Source: JBLHZY01 sp050633265 (GTDB lineage: Bacteria; Pseudomonadota; Alphaproteobacteria; Rhodobacterales; Rhodobacteraceae). Taken from it: a stretch of 64,000 nt of DNA. Location: NCBI GenBank assembly GCA_050633265.1, contig JBOEGE010000007.1, positions 1 to 64,000 of the forward strand, given 5' to 3'. This document shows, piece after piece, positions 16,221-23,946 of the stretch; the stretch's first letter is position 1; every line of letters starts with the position of its first letter. A program made the position numbers and the translations under genes. Under the pieces are notes generated by a model. That model was not told the DNA's origin. It saw only the letters and a program-made list of their open reading frames with translations, and did no database searches.

Positions 16221-16739
16221 ATGACACAGAATGTCGTTGATAAAGAGATGAGTTGGTTCTTGGCTCAGTTGAAGCCGAACAGTTCGCAGATTGCAAAACG
16301 CAATCTCGAACGGCAGGGGTTTGAGACGTTTCTGCCTCTCGAAGAGACCACACAGCAGCGATCTGGCAGGTTTGTGACCGCGCGGCGGCCCCTTTTCCCT
16401 GGCTATATTTTTGTTGCGTTCAATGCCGTTCAGGGGTGTTGGCGGGCGATCAATTCTACGCAAGGCATCACACGGCTCGTCAGTTTCGGGCGCGCGCCCG
16501 CGCCAGTGCCAGGCGGGCTTGTAGATGGATTAAAAGCGCGCTGCGACAGTTTGGGCAAACTGGTCGCGGAGTCCGCTCTCGCGACGGGGGACGCGGTGAC
16601 GTTTGCCAAAGGTCCGTTCTCCGATTTTGTCGGTGAGGTCGAGAAAATCGACGTGGATCGCCGTGTTTGGGTCTTGATGGACCTGATGGGTGCGCAAACA
16701 CGCGTCAAAGCCGATGAGACGCAGTTGCGGGCGGTTTAG
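16221..16739 (+). CDS. NusG-like transcription elongation factor (RfaH-type paralog)
   Basis: This 172-residue protein has an N-terminal NGN domain: WFLAQLKPNSSQIAKRNLER, then FETFLPL, RRPLFPGYIFV and a GITRLVSFG segment. A C-terminal KOW-type domain follows, with GDAVTFAKGPFSDFVGEVE. RfaH-type paralogs bind paused RNA polymerase and prevent premature termination in long surface-polysaccharide operons. The ATG at 16221 is supported by an AAGGGG site eight bases upstream; a GTG at 16200 is an alternative. It is divergent from the polysaccharide operon and probably acts on it. Confidence 0.88.
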   Translation: MTQNVVDKEMSWFLAQLKPNSSQIAKRNLERQGFETFLPLEETTQQRSGRFVTARRPLFPGYIFVAFNAVQGCWRAINSTQGITRLVSFGRAPAPVPGGLVDGLKARCDSLGKLVAESALATGDAVTFAKGPFSDFVGEVEKIDVDRRVWVLMDLMGAQTRVKADETQLRAV

Positions 16740-17050
16740 TGTGCCCCTTCGCTGCCCTGCGTCACCTTTTCCAACCTCATCGACATAAAGCCGAGCGTCA
16801 TCACCGCGCCAGACAAGATGAGGAGCAGGAGGCCTGAGCCCGCCGTTCCGAGGATCTGGAGCGCGTCGAGCCACGTGTAGTTTTGGCCTGTTTCGGCAAG
16901 TATGTTGAGGCGCACAAATCCCGCGCTATAGAGCAAGACTGTCGCGACGAAGAGTGTGGTAAGTGGTTGCATAGGGTCAATCACTCGGCGACGCACACGG
17001 TCCAGAGTTGCACGTCTAATCTGCTGCCATTGTTTGCTTGGTTTATTCAC
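16736..17050 (-). CDS. Small two-helix membrane protein
   Basis: This 104-residue protein has a basic N-terminus, then two hydrophobic helices (PLTTLFVATVLLYSAGFV and SGLLLLILSGAVMTLGFM). Its start lies four bases after the stop of the XRE regulator, suggesting co-transcription. Its stop overlaps the convergent NusG-like gene by four bases. The family was not recognised. It may be an integrated-element accessory protein. Confidence 0.55.
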   Translation of the reverse strand: MNKPSKQWQQIRRATLDRVRRRVIDPMQPLTTLFVATVLLYSAGFVRLNILAETGQNYTWLDALQILGTAGSGLLLLILSGAVMTLGFMSMRLEKVTQGSEGAH

Positions 17051-17054
17051 ACTC

Positions 17055-17477
17055 TTACTCCCTTACCAATTCAATCCATGTGTGCACGTCGTCGTCGGAG
17101 ACTTCGCGGCCTTCGACGTGCGACTGATACCAACGGGCGATAATTGCGCCGCGTTTTTCGCTTTTGATTTTTATGCCTTCTGAGGTGAGGTGCTGATCGA
17201 GCTCTGTTTCGATCCGCTTTAGGGCGTTGAAGTCATGCGCCGTGCGGATAGCTTTGGTTCCCATAAGCACCCATGCAATGTCGACATCAAAGCTGTCACC
17301 CAAGGCAACAAGAGCTTCGACTGGTAACCCGCGCTGACCTTTTTCATAGCTGTGATAGGCACGGTGCGACACACCGAGAGCATCGGCAAGCGCAGTTTGG
17401 GTAAGGCCAATTTCGTTGCGCACGATCGCCAGCCGAGCACCCATAGCAACAAACACACTTTTAGAATCTCGTGACAT
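17055..17477 (-). CDS. XRE family transcriptional repressor (element-type)
   Basis: This 140-residue protein has an N-terminal helix-turn-helix (ARLAIVRNEIGLTQTALADA, then LGVSHRAYHSYEKGQR), a VEALVALGDSFDVDIAWVLMG helix pair and a charged C-terminal region. The layout is that of phage- or island-type repressors. The start at 17477 is supported by an AGGAAA site six bases upstream; a longer frame upstream adds unrelated residues. It is divergent from the excisionase/integrase pair and probably controls them. Confidence 0.82.
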   Translation of the reverse strand: MSRDSKSVFVAMGARLAIVRNEIGLTQTALADALGVSHRAYHSYEKGQRGLPVEALVALGDSFDVDIAWVLMGTKAIRTAHDFNALKRIETELDQHLTSEGIKIKSEKRGAIIARWYQSHVEGREVSDDDVHTWIELVRE

Positions 17478-17498
17478 GCACGGTTTCCTGTTGACGGG

Positions 17499-17541
17499 AC
17501 TGTATTTACGCGCGAGACTGCACAAAATGACAGTATTTTAC
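17499..17541. promoter_or_regulatory. Imperfect direct repeats in the repressor/excisionase divergent region
   Basis: GACTGTATTTAC (17498-17509) and GACAGTATTTTAC (17529-17541) are two similar copies spaced by about two and a half helical turns, immediately upstream of the XRE repressor start. Repeated near-identical sites at this position are typical of repressor operators. Confidence 0.35.
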
Positions 17542-17549
17542 ATTCTAAG

Positions 17550-17570
17550 CCATCTGATCACGTCAGATGG
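17550..17570. promoter_or_regulatory. Perfect inverted repeat CCATCTGA-N5-TCAGATGG
   Basis: Two perfect 8-bp arms (17550-17557 and 17563-17570) are separated by TCACG, between the divergent repressor and excisionase-like genes. It could be a protein-binding dyad for a repressor or an excisionase, or a hairpin in the excisionase leader. Function is inferred from location. Confidence 0.4.
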
Positions 17571-17632
17571 TGCGGGACAAGCGATTCCATGCGGAACGCG
17601 GATCTAGGTTTAACGAGGAAAGGCGGTTCACA

Positions 17633-17980
17633 ATGGCTGAAGTCGAAGCACCAGAAGGCTCCCAGATCCTTGCGTTGGGCAAGACGCCGACACAGTGGGT
17701 TGAGGTCATGGCGGGCATGGGCATTGATGTATCCGAGCGCACATTGCGTGAGCGCGCCAATGCCACGAGGGCCTTTTATCGCCTCGGGCGCACCATGCTC
17801 ATCACGCCTGCGCAGATCGATGCCATTTTCGAAGGAGGTCCGTCATGCCACTCGAAATCTACCAACGTGGGAATTATTTCTGGGCGAAAGGCTGGGTCGA
17901 ATACAACGGCAGGCCAATCGCCGGTCCATACCGGCGCAGCACTAAGGCATCTACAGAAGCAGGCGCACGGGACTGGATAA
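17633..17980 (+). CDS. Excisionase/AlpA-like DNA-binding protein
   Basis: This 115-residue frame has a short MerR/AlpA-like core: VMAGMGIDVSERTLRERAN, then FYRLGRTMLITPAQIDAIFE, like small excisionases that direct an adjacent integrase. An AGGAAAGG sequence precedes the ATG at 17633. The last 136 bases overlap the integrase gene in another frame, and that part has no recognisable domain, so the useful protein probably ends near residue 70. The call rests on context plus a weak motif. Confidence 0.5.
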   Translation: MAEVEAPEGSQILALGKTPTQWVEVMAGMGIDVSERTLRERANATRAFYRLGRTMLITPAQIDAIFEGGPSCHSKSTNVGIISGRKAGSNTTAGQSPVHTGAALRHLQKQAHGTG

Positions 17981-18939
17981 CGCGCGAGACCGAGTTTCAA
18001 ATCCGTCGGTACCTCATTGGCGACGAGGTCAATATGACCTTCGCGGACGCGATCATGCTCTACAAGGCGTCTCCAGTCGCCGCGAAACAATTGATTCCCA
18101 TCGTTGAAGAGATCGGGCATCTCTCATTGGGTGCGATTACTGGAGCGCGGCTCAAAAGTCTTGGCCCCAAGCTGAAGCCGAAGGCGTGCACAGATACGTG
18201 GTGGCGCGAAATCGTGACGCCGGCACGTGCGGTCATCAATAACGCGCACGAGCTGGAGGGCACGCCGCTCATTCGCGTAAAGGCTTACGACAAATTTGAA
18301 CGGATTGCGCAGGACAAGTTTCGAGGTAAGCCAAGCCGTGTCGAACGCATGCCGTCGGACAAAAACTGGGTGGAAGCATTTTGTGCAGTCGCTGATCCTT
18401 ACAATGCGGCTTTGTTGCGGTTCATGTTCGAGACCGCTGCGCGCATCGACCAGGCGACGTCTCTCGAGCCCGATGATCTGCGACCCTCCAAAAATCAAGT
18501 GCGGCTCAAGGCGCAGAAGGGGCATCCCGATGAGTGGATCACCGTGTCCCCGCAGATGATGCAGGAAATGTGCGCGCTTAGGGCCAAGCGCCCGAAGAAC
18601 CGCAAGACTGGAAAGTTCATGAAAGCGCGGGTGTTCGGCTATGGCAGTCCGACGGGATACTCTGGGCGCTGGCGGACAATCTGCAAACGCGCGGGCATTC
18701 CCTACCTGTCAGCGCACCGTGCGGGGCGGCATGGGTTCTTTACTGAGCTTGTGGTGCGCCAAGGGATCGATCCCGTGACCGCAGCCAAAGCGGGCCGCTG
18801 GTCAGACCCCAATTTGCCGATGCGGATCTATGCCCACGCCGAGACGGATGAGGCCGATATACGGGCGCTATTTAGAGAACGTACCGTACAAAATATCCCC
18901 TCAAATACCGATAATTATCTGAAAAACAACAAGGACTAG
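17845..18939 (+). CDS. Tyrosine recombinase / integrase
   Basis: This 364-residue site-specific recombinase has a catalytic first arginine in FMFETAARIDQATSL, then HRAGRHGFFTE providing the HxxR pair, the GRWSD segment, and the final Tyr nucleophile in MRIYAHAE. The ATG at 17845 is preceded by a strong GGAGGT site. The gene ends 12-13 bases before a tRNA 3' fragment, the usual position of an integrase next to its attachment site. It probably integrated the accessory region on its left. Confidence 0.92.
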   Translation: MPLEIYQRGNYFWAKGWVEYNGRPIAGPYRRSTKASTEAGARDWITRETEFQIRRYLIGDEVNMTFADAIMLYKASPVAAKQLIPIVEEIGHLSLGAITGARLKSLGPKLKPKACTDTWWREIVTPARAVINNAHELEGTPLIRVKAYDKFERIAQDKFRGKPSRVERMPSDKNWVEAFCAVADPYNAALLRFMFETAARIDQATSLEPDDLRPSKNQVRLKAQKGHPDEWITVSPQMMQEMCALRAKRPKNRKTGKFMKARVFGYGSPTGYSGRWRTICKRAGIPYLSAHRAGRHGFFTELVVRQGIDPVTAAKAGRWSDPNLPMRIYAHAETDEADIRALFRERTVQNIPSNTDNYLKNNKD

Positions 18940-18951
18940 CGCGATGAAAGA

Positions 18952-18999
18952 TACCCTCCTAAGGGGCAGGTTGCAGGTTCGAATCCTACCGGCGCCGCC
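18952..18999 (+). other. Attachment site: 3' fragment of tRNA-Arg(CCU)
   Basis: The segment carries an anticodon loop CTCCTAA, a T-arm with GGTTCGAATCC and the acceptor end CGGCGCC-G-CCA, ending at 18999. No matching GGCGCCG 5' half lies upstream, and the 5' side of the anticodon stem does not pair. So it is not a working tRNA but the duplicated 3' end left by integration. The intact copy should lie beyond the left edge of the window. Confidence 0.72.
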
Positions 19000-19052
19000 A
19001 AATCCCATCGAAAAAACGATGAGCCGCGAGATGCTAAAAACCTCAAATCCGC

Positions 19053-19637
19053 CTAGCGAACCACGCATTCGAAGGCCAAAAAGCGCCCGTCCTTGTTGCC
19101 GGTGATTGGGCCCAAGGGGCGGGGGGCGAATTGCATGGATCTGGCCATGCGCATAAAGGCCGGCGGGCCGAGGAAGAGGCAGCGTTTGGCCCCTTGGGAG
19201 CGCAAAAAGCCGTTTGAGGCCTCAAGGATTGATTTGCCGCAAGCGTTGCCGGGTGTTGCGATAAATCGGGTCAGCTCCCAGGTTTCGCGATCGGTTGGCG
19301 GGTCTTCTGTGCATAGGTTATTCGGCAAACCTTCAAGCATGCCAAGCGCCGCATCGCGGATCATATAGCCATAAACGCCACTGCGATTGTCGGTTCGAAC
19401 CAAACGGGCGCCGCCAAGCACATGCCCATCCTTATGCGCGACGATATAAACCGCCGAAAGCGTATCATATTGCTCGAATTCCAAACCGTCATAGACATGG
19501 AGATTCCAGCTCATCTGATCGACAAAAACATCTGTTCTAAGCTGTAAAAAAGCCCGAATGAGATGCCATCGCGCAAGATCTCCCGGGTATCGAACAATGT
19601 CGATCTGATACGCATCGCCACCAGTGCTTTGAGTCAT
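19053..19637 (-). CDS. luxI: Acyl-homoserine-lactone synthase (LuxI family)
   Basis: This 194-residue enzyme makes the N-acyl-homoserine lactone signal from S-adenosylmethionine and an acyl carrier. It has the family pattern LRTDVFVDQMSWNL with Arg, Phe and Trp, then GLEFEQYD, VLGGARLVRTD and WELTRF. The start chosen is the ATG at 19637, whose ATG overlaps the stop of a small upstream ORF. A longer frame to 19712 overlaps that ORF and lacks homology. A LuxR gene is divergent on the other side of a dyad-rich spacer, the usual quorum-sensing pair. Confidence 0.9.
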   Translation of the reverse strand: MTQSTGGDAYQIDIVRYPGDLARWHLIRAFLQLRTDVFVDQMSWNLHVYDGLEFEQYDTLSAVYIVAHKDGHVLGGARLVRTDNRSGVYGYMIRDAALGMLEGLPNNLCTEDPPTDRETWELTRFIATPGNACGKSILEASNGFLRSQGAKRCLFLGPPAFMRMARSMQFAPRPLGPITGNKDGRFLAFECVVR

Positions 19638-19837
19638 ATCAAGCGCTGTTTGTTGCGCTTTGGAAACCGTGCAAGCCCAAGAAACGCCCGCCTTTTCGAC
19701 GAAACAAACCAAAGCCCCTTATGGTCTTTTTGAATGTTTAGAACGCCGTCTTCAGCGAAAGCCTCAAAGTAGACAAAGAGCGACTGAACCATATCTTGGG
19801 TCAGCTCAAAATTTTCTTCATTTGTGTATCTATCCAT
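19634..19837 (-). CDS. Small ORF translationally coupled to luxI
   Basis: This 67-residue frame ends in an ATGA overlap with the luxI start. It has an acidic N-terminus (MDRYTNEENFELTQDMVQSL), an aromatic segment, and a basic C-terminal tail (RFPKRNKQR). luxI itself lacks a good ribosome site, which supports coupled translation from this ORF. No Shine-Dalgarno was seen for the small ORF; a TATTCT sequence lies just before its ATG. The family was not recognised. Confidence 0.5.
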   Translation of the reverse strand: MDRYTNEENFELTQDMVQSLFVYFEAFAEDGVLNIQKDHKGLWFVSSKRRAFLGLARFPKRNKQRLI

Positions 19838-19851
19838 ATAGAATAGATTGC

Positions 19852-19876
19852 ACTATTCGATCTGAACGAGAATAGT
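19852..19876. promoter_or_regulatory. Dyad ACTATTC-N11-GAATAGT between luxI and luxR, putative lux-box region
   Basis: Perfect 7-bp arms (19852-19858 and 19870-19876) flank 11 bases in the divergent luxI-luxR spacer. An overlapping second dyad AATAG-N6-CTATT covers 19842-19857. The geometry is longer than the classical 20-bp lux box, but position and symmetry make it the best candidate for LuxR binding. Confidence 0.45.
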
Positions 19877-19921
19877 ATTTTGACCAGTCTACCAAAAATG
19901 ACTAGCTAAAAGTATAGGAAG

Positions 19922-20548
19922 ATGGCGGATAAAAACTACAAACAGATCCCGGCGCGCTTTGATAAACAGCTTGGATTGCTGGCGTATATTTCGACCATGG
20001 GCTTTATGATTGGCCTAAACGTAACAGTGCGCGGGCCGGAGTATTTTGTAAGCACCTATCCAGAGGGCTGGCAGGAAGAATACGAAGCGCGCAACTATAT
20101 GTTTATCGATCCGATGATGTATTGGAGCATGACCCGAACGGGAACATGCCGTTGGAGCGAATCCGCGATAAACCGCGCCAGCCCGATCTTTAAACGCGCG
20201 AAATCCCATGATCTGTGTTTCGGCGCGACCTTGGCGACAATTGTTGGCGGGCGCAGATCGCTTCTTTCGATTGCGCGATCAGATCGGGAGTTTGAAGACA
20301 GCGAGCTAGAGATTTGCATGCAGATTCTTGAAGATCTCGCCCAAAGCGCCTTTGAGGGCAAAATATCCATAGAAGAGATTGAAACCCTGCGCTTGGCCGC
20401 CGATGGCTATTCGCAAAAAGAGATAGCTTTTGAGTTGGGTGTTGCTGAGCCGACGGTGAAATTGCGCCTGTCGCGGGTCAAAGAGAAGCTTAACGCGCGC
20501 AACACTACCCATGCGGTTCGCATCGCGATTTCCGAGAAGCTTATCTAA
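19922..20548 (+). CDS. luxR: LuxR family autoinducer-binding transcriptional regulator
   Basis: This 208-residue protein has an N-terminal autoinducer-binding domain, with YPEGWQEEYEARNYMFIDP carrying the conserved Trp, Tyr and Asp, and with CRWSES. The C-terminal GerE-type helix-turn-helix has LRLAADGYSQKEIAFELGVA and TVKLRLSRVKEKL. It should bind the signal made by the neighbouring LuxI and regulate it. The ribosome site AGGAA lies unusually close to the ATG, so expression may be weak. Confidence 0.9.
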   Translation: MADKNYKQIPARFDKQLGLLAYISTMGFMIGLNVTVRGPEYFVSTYPEGWQEEYEARNYMFIDPMMYWSMTRTGTCRWSESAINRASPIFKRAKSHDLCFGATLATIVGGRRSLLSIARSDREFEDSELEICMQILEDLAQSAFEGKISIEEIETLRLAADGYSQKEIAFELGVAEPTVKLRLSRVKEKLNARNTTHAVRIAISEKLI

Positions 20549-20656
20549 CCCTCTAAATTGCGCCATGTTTTCAAAGGGCCGCCTGCCATTCGCCCAATGT
20601 TTCTGGGGCTGGCTGCGCCTTTCGCGCGAAAAGTTTTCAAACTGCGCGGTTAATAA

Positions 20657-20675
20657 GCTTTCCGCTGGGGAAAGC
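20657..20675. other. Hairpin downstream of luxR
   Basis: GCTTTCC-GCTGG-GGAAAGC forms a 7-bp stem 109 bases after the luxR stop codon. There is no T tract, so it may be a weak terminator or an mRNA-end structure before the ATP-grasp operon. Confidence 0.3.
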
Positions 20676-20741
20676 ACCACGCCGATGCGGCGAAAGTAAA
20701 CAACCGATTGCTTCAACACGGAATTGCCATAGGCTGGAGCA

Positions 20742-22166
20742 ATGAAAAAACCGCAGAATCATTTCGACGAGATGCAAACAGAAGACTCTGTTCGCTATCC
20801 TTATGACACGTATAACCAATGGTTTAGCGCGCAAAATCGAACGCGGCTGACCAAAAAATCAAAAGAAGCAGAAGCGTTTTTTCGCCGGACAGGCATTACG
20901 TTCAACGTCTATGGTCAGGCCGCAGCCCAAGAGCGCCTGATCCCTTTTGATTTGGTGCCGCGCATAATTGCCAACAACGAATGGACAAAGCTCGCCAAAG
21001 GGATCGAGCAGCGCGTGCGCGCGATCAATGCGTTTCTGCACGACATTTACAACAAACAAGAAATCCTGCGCGCTGGCATCATTCCTGTTGAGCTGATCGC
21101 GCAGAACGATGCGTTTTTGCCCCAGATGATGGGCTTTACCCCGCCCGGCAAAATCTACACCCATATCGTGGGCACCGATATTGTGCGCACAGGAGAGGAT
21201 GATTTCTACGTTCTGGAAGACAATGCGCGCACGCCCTCAGGGGTGAGCTATATGCTCGAAAATCGCGAAACCATGCTGCAAATGTTTCCGGAGCTGTTTA
21301 GCAAGATCAGGGTGCAGCCCGTGAGTGATTATCCCAAAAATCTGCGCCGCTCGCTTGCCGCCTGTGCGCCGCCATCCTGTGAGGGCAAGCCGCGCGTGGC
21401 CGTGCTTACACCGGGCATTCATAACTCGGCCTATTTTGAGCATAGCTTTCTGGCCGATCAGATGGGCGCGGAGCTTGTCGAGGGGCATGATCTGCGTGTT
21501 GTTGATGGCCATATCGCCATGCGCACAACGCAGGGCTATAAAGTGATTGATGTGCTCTATCGCCGGATTGATGATGAATACCTCGATCCGCTGTCCTTCA
21601 ATCCCAACTCAATGCTGGGCGTCCCCGGCATCATGGATGTCTATCGCGCAGGCAATATCACCATCGCCAATGCGCCGGGAACAGGCGTTGCCGATGATAA
21701 GGCAATCTATAGCTATATGCCGGAAATCGTTGAGTTCTACACGGGCGAAAAGGCGATCCTGAAAAACGTACTAACCTATCGCTGCTCGGAGCCAGACAGT
21801 CTTAAATATGTGCTGGAAAATCTGGCGGATCTGGTTGTGAAAGAGGTGCATGGTTCGGGCGGTTACGGGATGCTTGTTGGCCCTGCCGCCAGCAAAAAAG
21901 AGCTTGCCGATTTCGCGGCCAAACTCAAATCCAACCCAGGCAATTACATCGCACAGCCAACCCTTTCGCTCTCAACCGTGCCGATTTTTACCAAAAAAGA
22001 GCTCGCGCCGCGCCATGTCGATCTGCGCCCCTTTGTGCTGGTCTCGCCGCAAGGGGTGAACATCACGCCCGGCGGCCTTACCCGGGTTGCGCTCAAAGCC
22101 GGGAGCCTTGTGGTCAATTCTTCGCAAGGCGGCGGTACAAAAGACACATGGGTTCTGGAGGACTGA
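20742..22166 (+). CDS. Circularly permuted type 2 ATP-grasp protein
   Basis: This 474-residue protein belongs to the circularly permuted ATP-grasp family. It has IVGTDIVRTGEDDFYVLEDN, then ARTPSGVSYMLENR, a VTELVVKEVHGSGGYGMLVG-like glycine loop, and RHVDLRPFVLVSP near the end. Such proteins are predicted to form amide bonds between a carboxylate and an amine using ATP. It heads a four-gene operon with an alpha-E protein, a transglutaminase and an Anbu-type peptidase, a combination proposed to make and cut a peptide tag or small peptide. Confidence 0.9.
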   Translation: MKKPQNHFDEMQTEDSVRYPYDTYNQWFSAQNRTRLTKKSKEAEAFFRRTGITFNVYGQAAAQERLIPFDLVPRIIANNEWTKLAKGIEQRVRAINAFLHDIYNKQEILRAGIIPVELIAQNDAFLPQMMGFTPPGKIYTHIVGTDIVRTGEDDFYVLEDNARTPSGVSYMLENRETMLQMFPELFSKIRVQPVSDYPKNLRRSLAACAPPSCEGKPRVAVLTPGIHNSAYFEHSFLADQMGAELVEGHDLRVVDGHIAMRTTQGYKVIDVLYRRIDDEYLDPLSFNPNSMLGVPGIMDVYRAGNITIANAPGTGVADDKAIYSYMPEIVEFYTGEKAILKNVLTYRCSEPDSLKYVLENLADLVVKEVHGSGGYGMLVGPAASKKELADFAAKLKSNPGNYIAQPTLSLSTVPIFTKKELAPRHVDLRPFVLVSPQGVNITPGGLTRVALKAGSLVVNSSQGGGTKDTWVLED

Positions 22167-22167
22167 T

Positions 22168-23109
22168 ATGCTTGGTAAAACCGCAGGTGGCCTCTACTGG
22201 ATGTTCCGCTTTTTGGAGCGCGCCGAAAACACAGCCCGATTGATTGAGGCGGGCTTTCGCATCGCTCTTACCCGCTCTTCGGATGGCGAGGCGGAATGGA
22301 AATCCGTTGTGACAACCGCCGGCGCCCTGCAAGGCTATGAGGCCGCAAACGAGAGCTATAACGCAACCGATGTGGTCAATTATCTGCTGCGCGAAAAAGA
22401 CAATCCTTCCTCTGTTCTCAATGTGACCAAACAGGCCCGTGACAATGCCAGATTGGTGCGCACCGCCCTGACGACGGAAGTTTGGGAAGCGGTGAATGAA
22501 AACTGGATGAGCATGCAGCGCCTGCTTAAGCGCCGTGTTATCGAAACCGAACTGCCCTCTGTTCTGGCCACAATCCGCCAGCAATCCGCCCTTGTGCGCG
22601 GCGCCCTTCACGGGACCATGCTGCGCAACGATATTTATGATTTCAGCCGCATCGGCACCTTTGTTGAACGCGCCGATTACACGCTGCGTATTCTCGACGT
22701 CAAATATTACACCCTTCTGCCAGTCACCTCTTTTGTTGGCAGCAATCTGGATAATGTTCAGTGGGAAACGATCCTGCGCTCTGTCTCTGGGCACCGGGCG
22801 TTTCGCTGGCTTGATGAAGACGATATGACAGCCGATGCGATCGCTCGATTTCTGATTCTCGATCGCCGCTTCCCGCGTTCGCTTGCCTTTTGTATTCACC
22901 AAATCCAAGACAATCTGGAATATCTCGCAAATGAATACGGTGAGCGCCATCCTTGCCATGAGCTTGCAGACATCCTACGTGTAAGGCTCAAGGATCGCGA
23001 TATCAGCTCTATTTTTGAAGATGGGTTGCACGAGTTTATCGGATCAATGATCAGCGATAACAATGCCCTCGGTTCCCAGATCGAGCAGGATTACAGGTTT
23101 ACCGGGTAG
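22168..23109 (+). CDS. Alpha-E domain-containing protein
   Basis: This 313-residue all-helical protein begins MLGKTAGGLYWMFRFLERAE, continues with NTARLIEAGF, and has VNENWMSMQRLL and a MLRNDIYDFSRIGTFVERAD segment later. These are typical of the alpha-E family always found with circularly permuted ATP-grasp proteins. The start is an ATG one base after the upstream stop (TGA-T-ATG). Its exact molecular role is not established; it probably works with its neighbours. Confidence 0.9.
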   Translation: MLGKTAGGLYWMFRFLERAENTARLIEAGFRIALTRSSDGEAEWKSVVTTAGALQGYEAANESYNATDVVNYLLREKDNPSSVLNVTKQARDNARLVRTALTTEVWEAVNENWMSMQRLLKRRVIETELPSVLATIRQQSALVRGALHGTMLRNDIYDFSRIGTFVERADYTLRILDVKYYTLLPVTSFVGSNLDNVQWETILRSVSGHRAFRWLDEDDMTADAIARFLILDRRFPRSLAFCIHQIQDNLEYLANEYGERHPCHELADILRVRLKDRDISSIFEDGLHEFIGSMISDNNALGSQIEQDYRFTG

Positions 23110-23907
23110 ATGCTCCTCAATATTTCTCACACGACGCATTACACATATGATGAGCCGGTGCATTATGCGCTGCAAAAGGCGCGGCTGCGCCCCCTTAGCG
23201 ATGGTCAGCAGACTGTCATAGATTGGTCGCTCGTGATCAATGGCGGCGAGGTCGAGGCAAGCTATCTGGATCATTACGGCAATCAAACCGATCTGCTGCG
23301 CGCCGTTGAGGGCACCCAATCCCTTGAGATCACCGCAAGCGGAACCGTGCAAACCAATGATACGGCTGGTGTGATTGGCAAGATTTATGGCGCGGCGCCG
23401 CTCTGGCATTTTCGCCAGCAAACAGCGCTAACGAAACCCAGCAAAGAAATCAAAGCCCTCGCGCGCCTGATCCAAAATCCAAACGATCCGCTTGATGATC
23501 TTCACGCGCTTTCAACAGCGATCCTAGATGCGGCGCCCTATGAAACGGGCCGCACCTATGCCGATACAACGGCCCAAGAGGCGCTCGCGGGCGGGCATGG
23601 GGTTTGCCAGGATCATGCGCATATCTTTATTTCGGCGGCGCGCGCAGCGGGGCTTCCTGCGCGCTATGTCAGCGGTTATTTGATGATGGTTGATCGTATT
23701 GATCAAGACGCCAGCCATGCATGGGCCGAAGTCCATGTCGATACCCTTGGCTGGGTTGGTTTTGATGTTTCTAACCGGATCAGCCCGGATGAGCACTACG
23801 TCAAACTGGCGATCGGCAATGATGCGCGCGATGCGGCCCCAATCACAGGATTACGTGTGGGCACAGCAGAAGAATCGATGATTGTATCGTTGCAAGTCCA
23901 GCAGTAG
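23110..23907 (+). CDS. Transglutaminase-like cysteine peptidase family protein
   Basis: This 265-residue protein has an N-terminal beta domain (ISHTTHYTYDEPVHYALQKA) and a transglutaminase core. Cys166 lies in GVCQDHAH, His203 in ASHAWAEV and Asp219 in GFDVSN, completing the catalytic triad. Family members hydrolyse or transfer peptide amide bonds. Its ATG directly follows the stop of the alpha-E gene, so the operon is tight. Confidence 0.9.
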   Translation: MLLNISHTTHYTYDEPVHYALQKARLRPLSDGQQTVIDWSLVINGGEVEASYLDHYGNQTDLLRAVEGTQSLEITASGTVQTNDTAGVIGKIYGAAPLWHFRQQTALTKPSKEIKALARLIQNPNDPLDDLHALSTAILDAAPYETGRTYADTTAQEALAGGHGVCQDHAHIFISAARAAGLPARYVSGYLMMVDRIDQDASHAWAEVHVDTLGWVGFDVSNRISPDEHYVKLAIGNDARDAAPITGLRVGTAEESMIVSLQVQQ

Positions 23908-23946
23908 AGATAGCCATACGATCTTAGCTCAGCAAAGTGATCCAAT

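Noticed and set aside
18952..18999. A functional tRNA gene at the integrase end
   Set aside because: Only the anticodon loop to CCA end is present; the acceptor 5' strand, D-arm and paired anticodon stem are missing.
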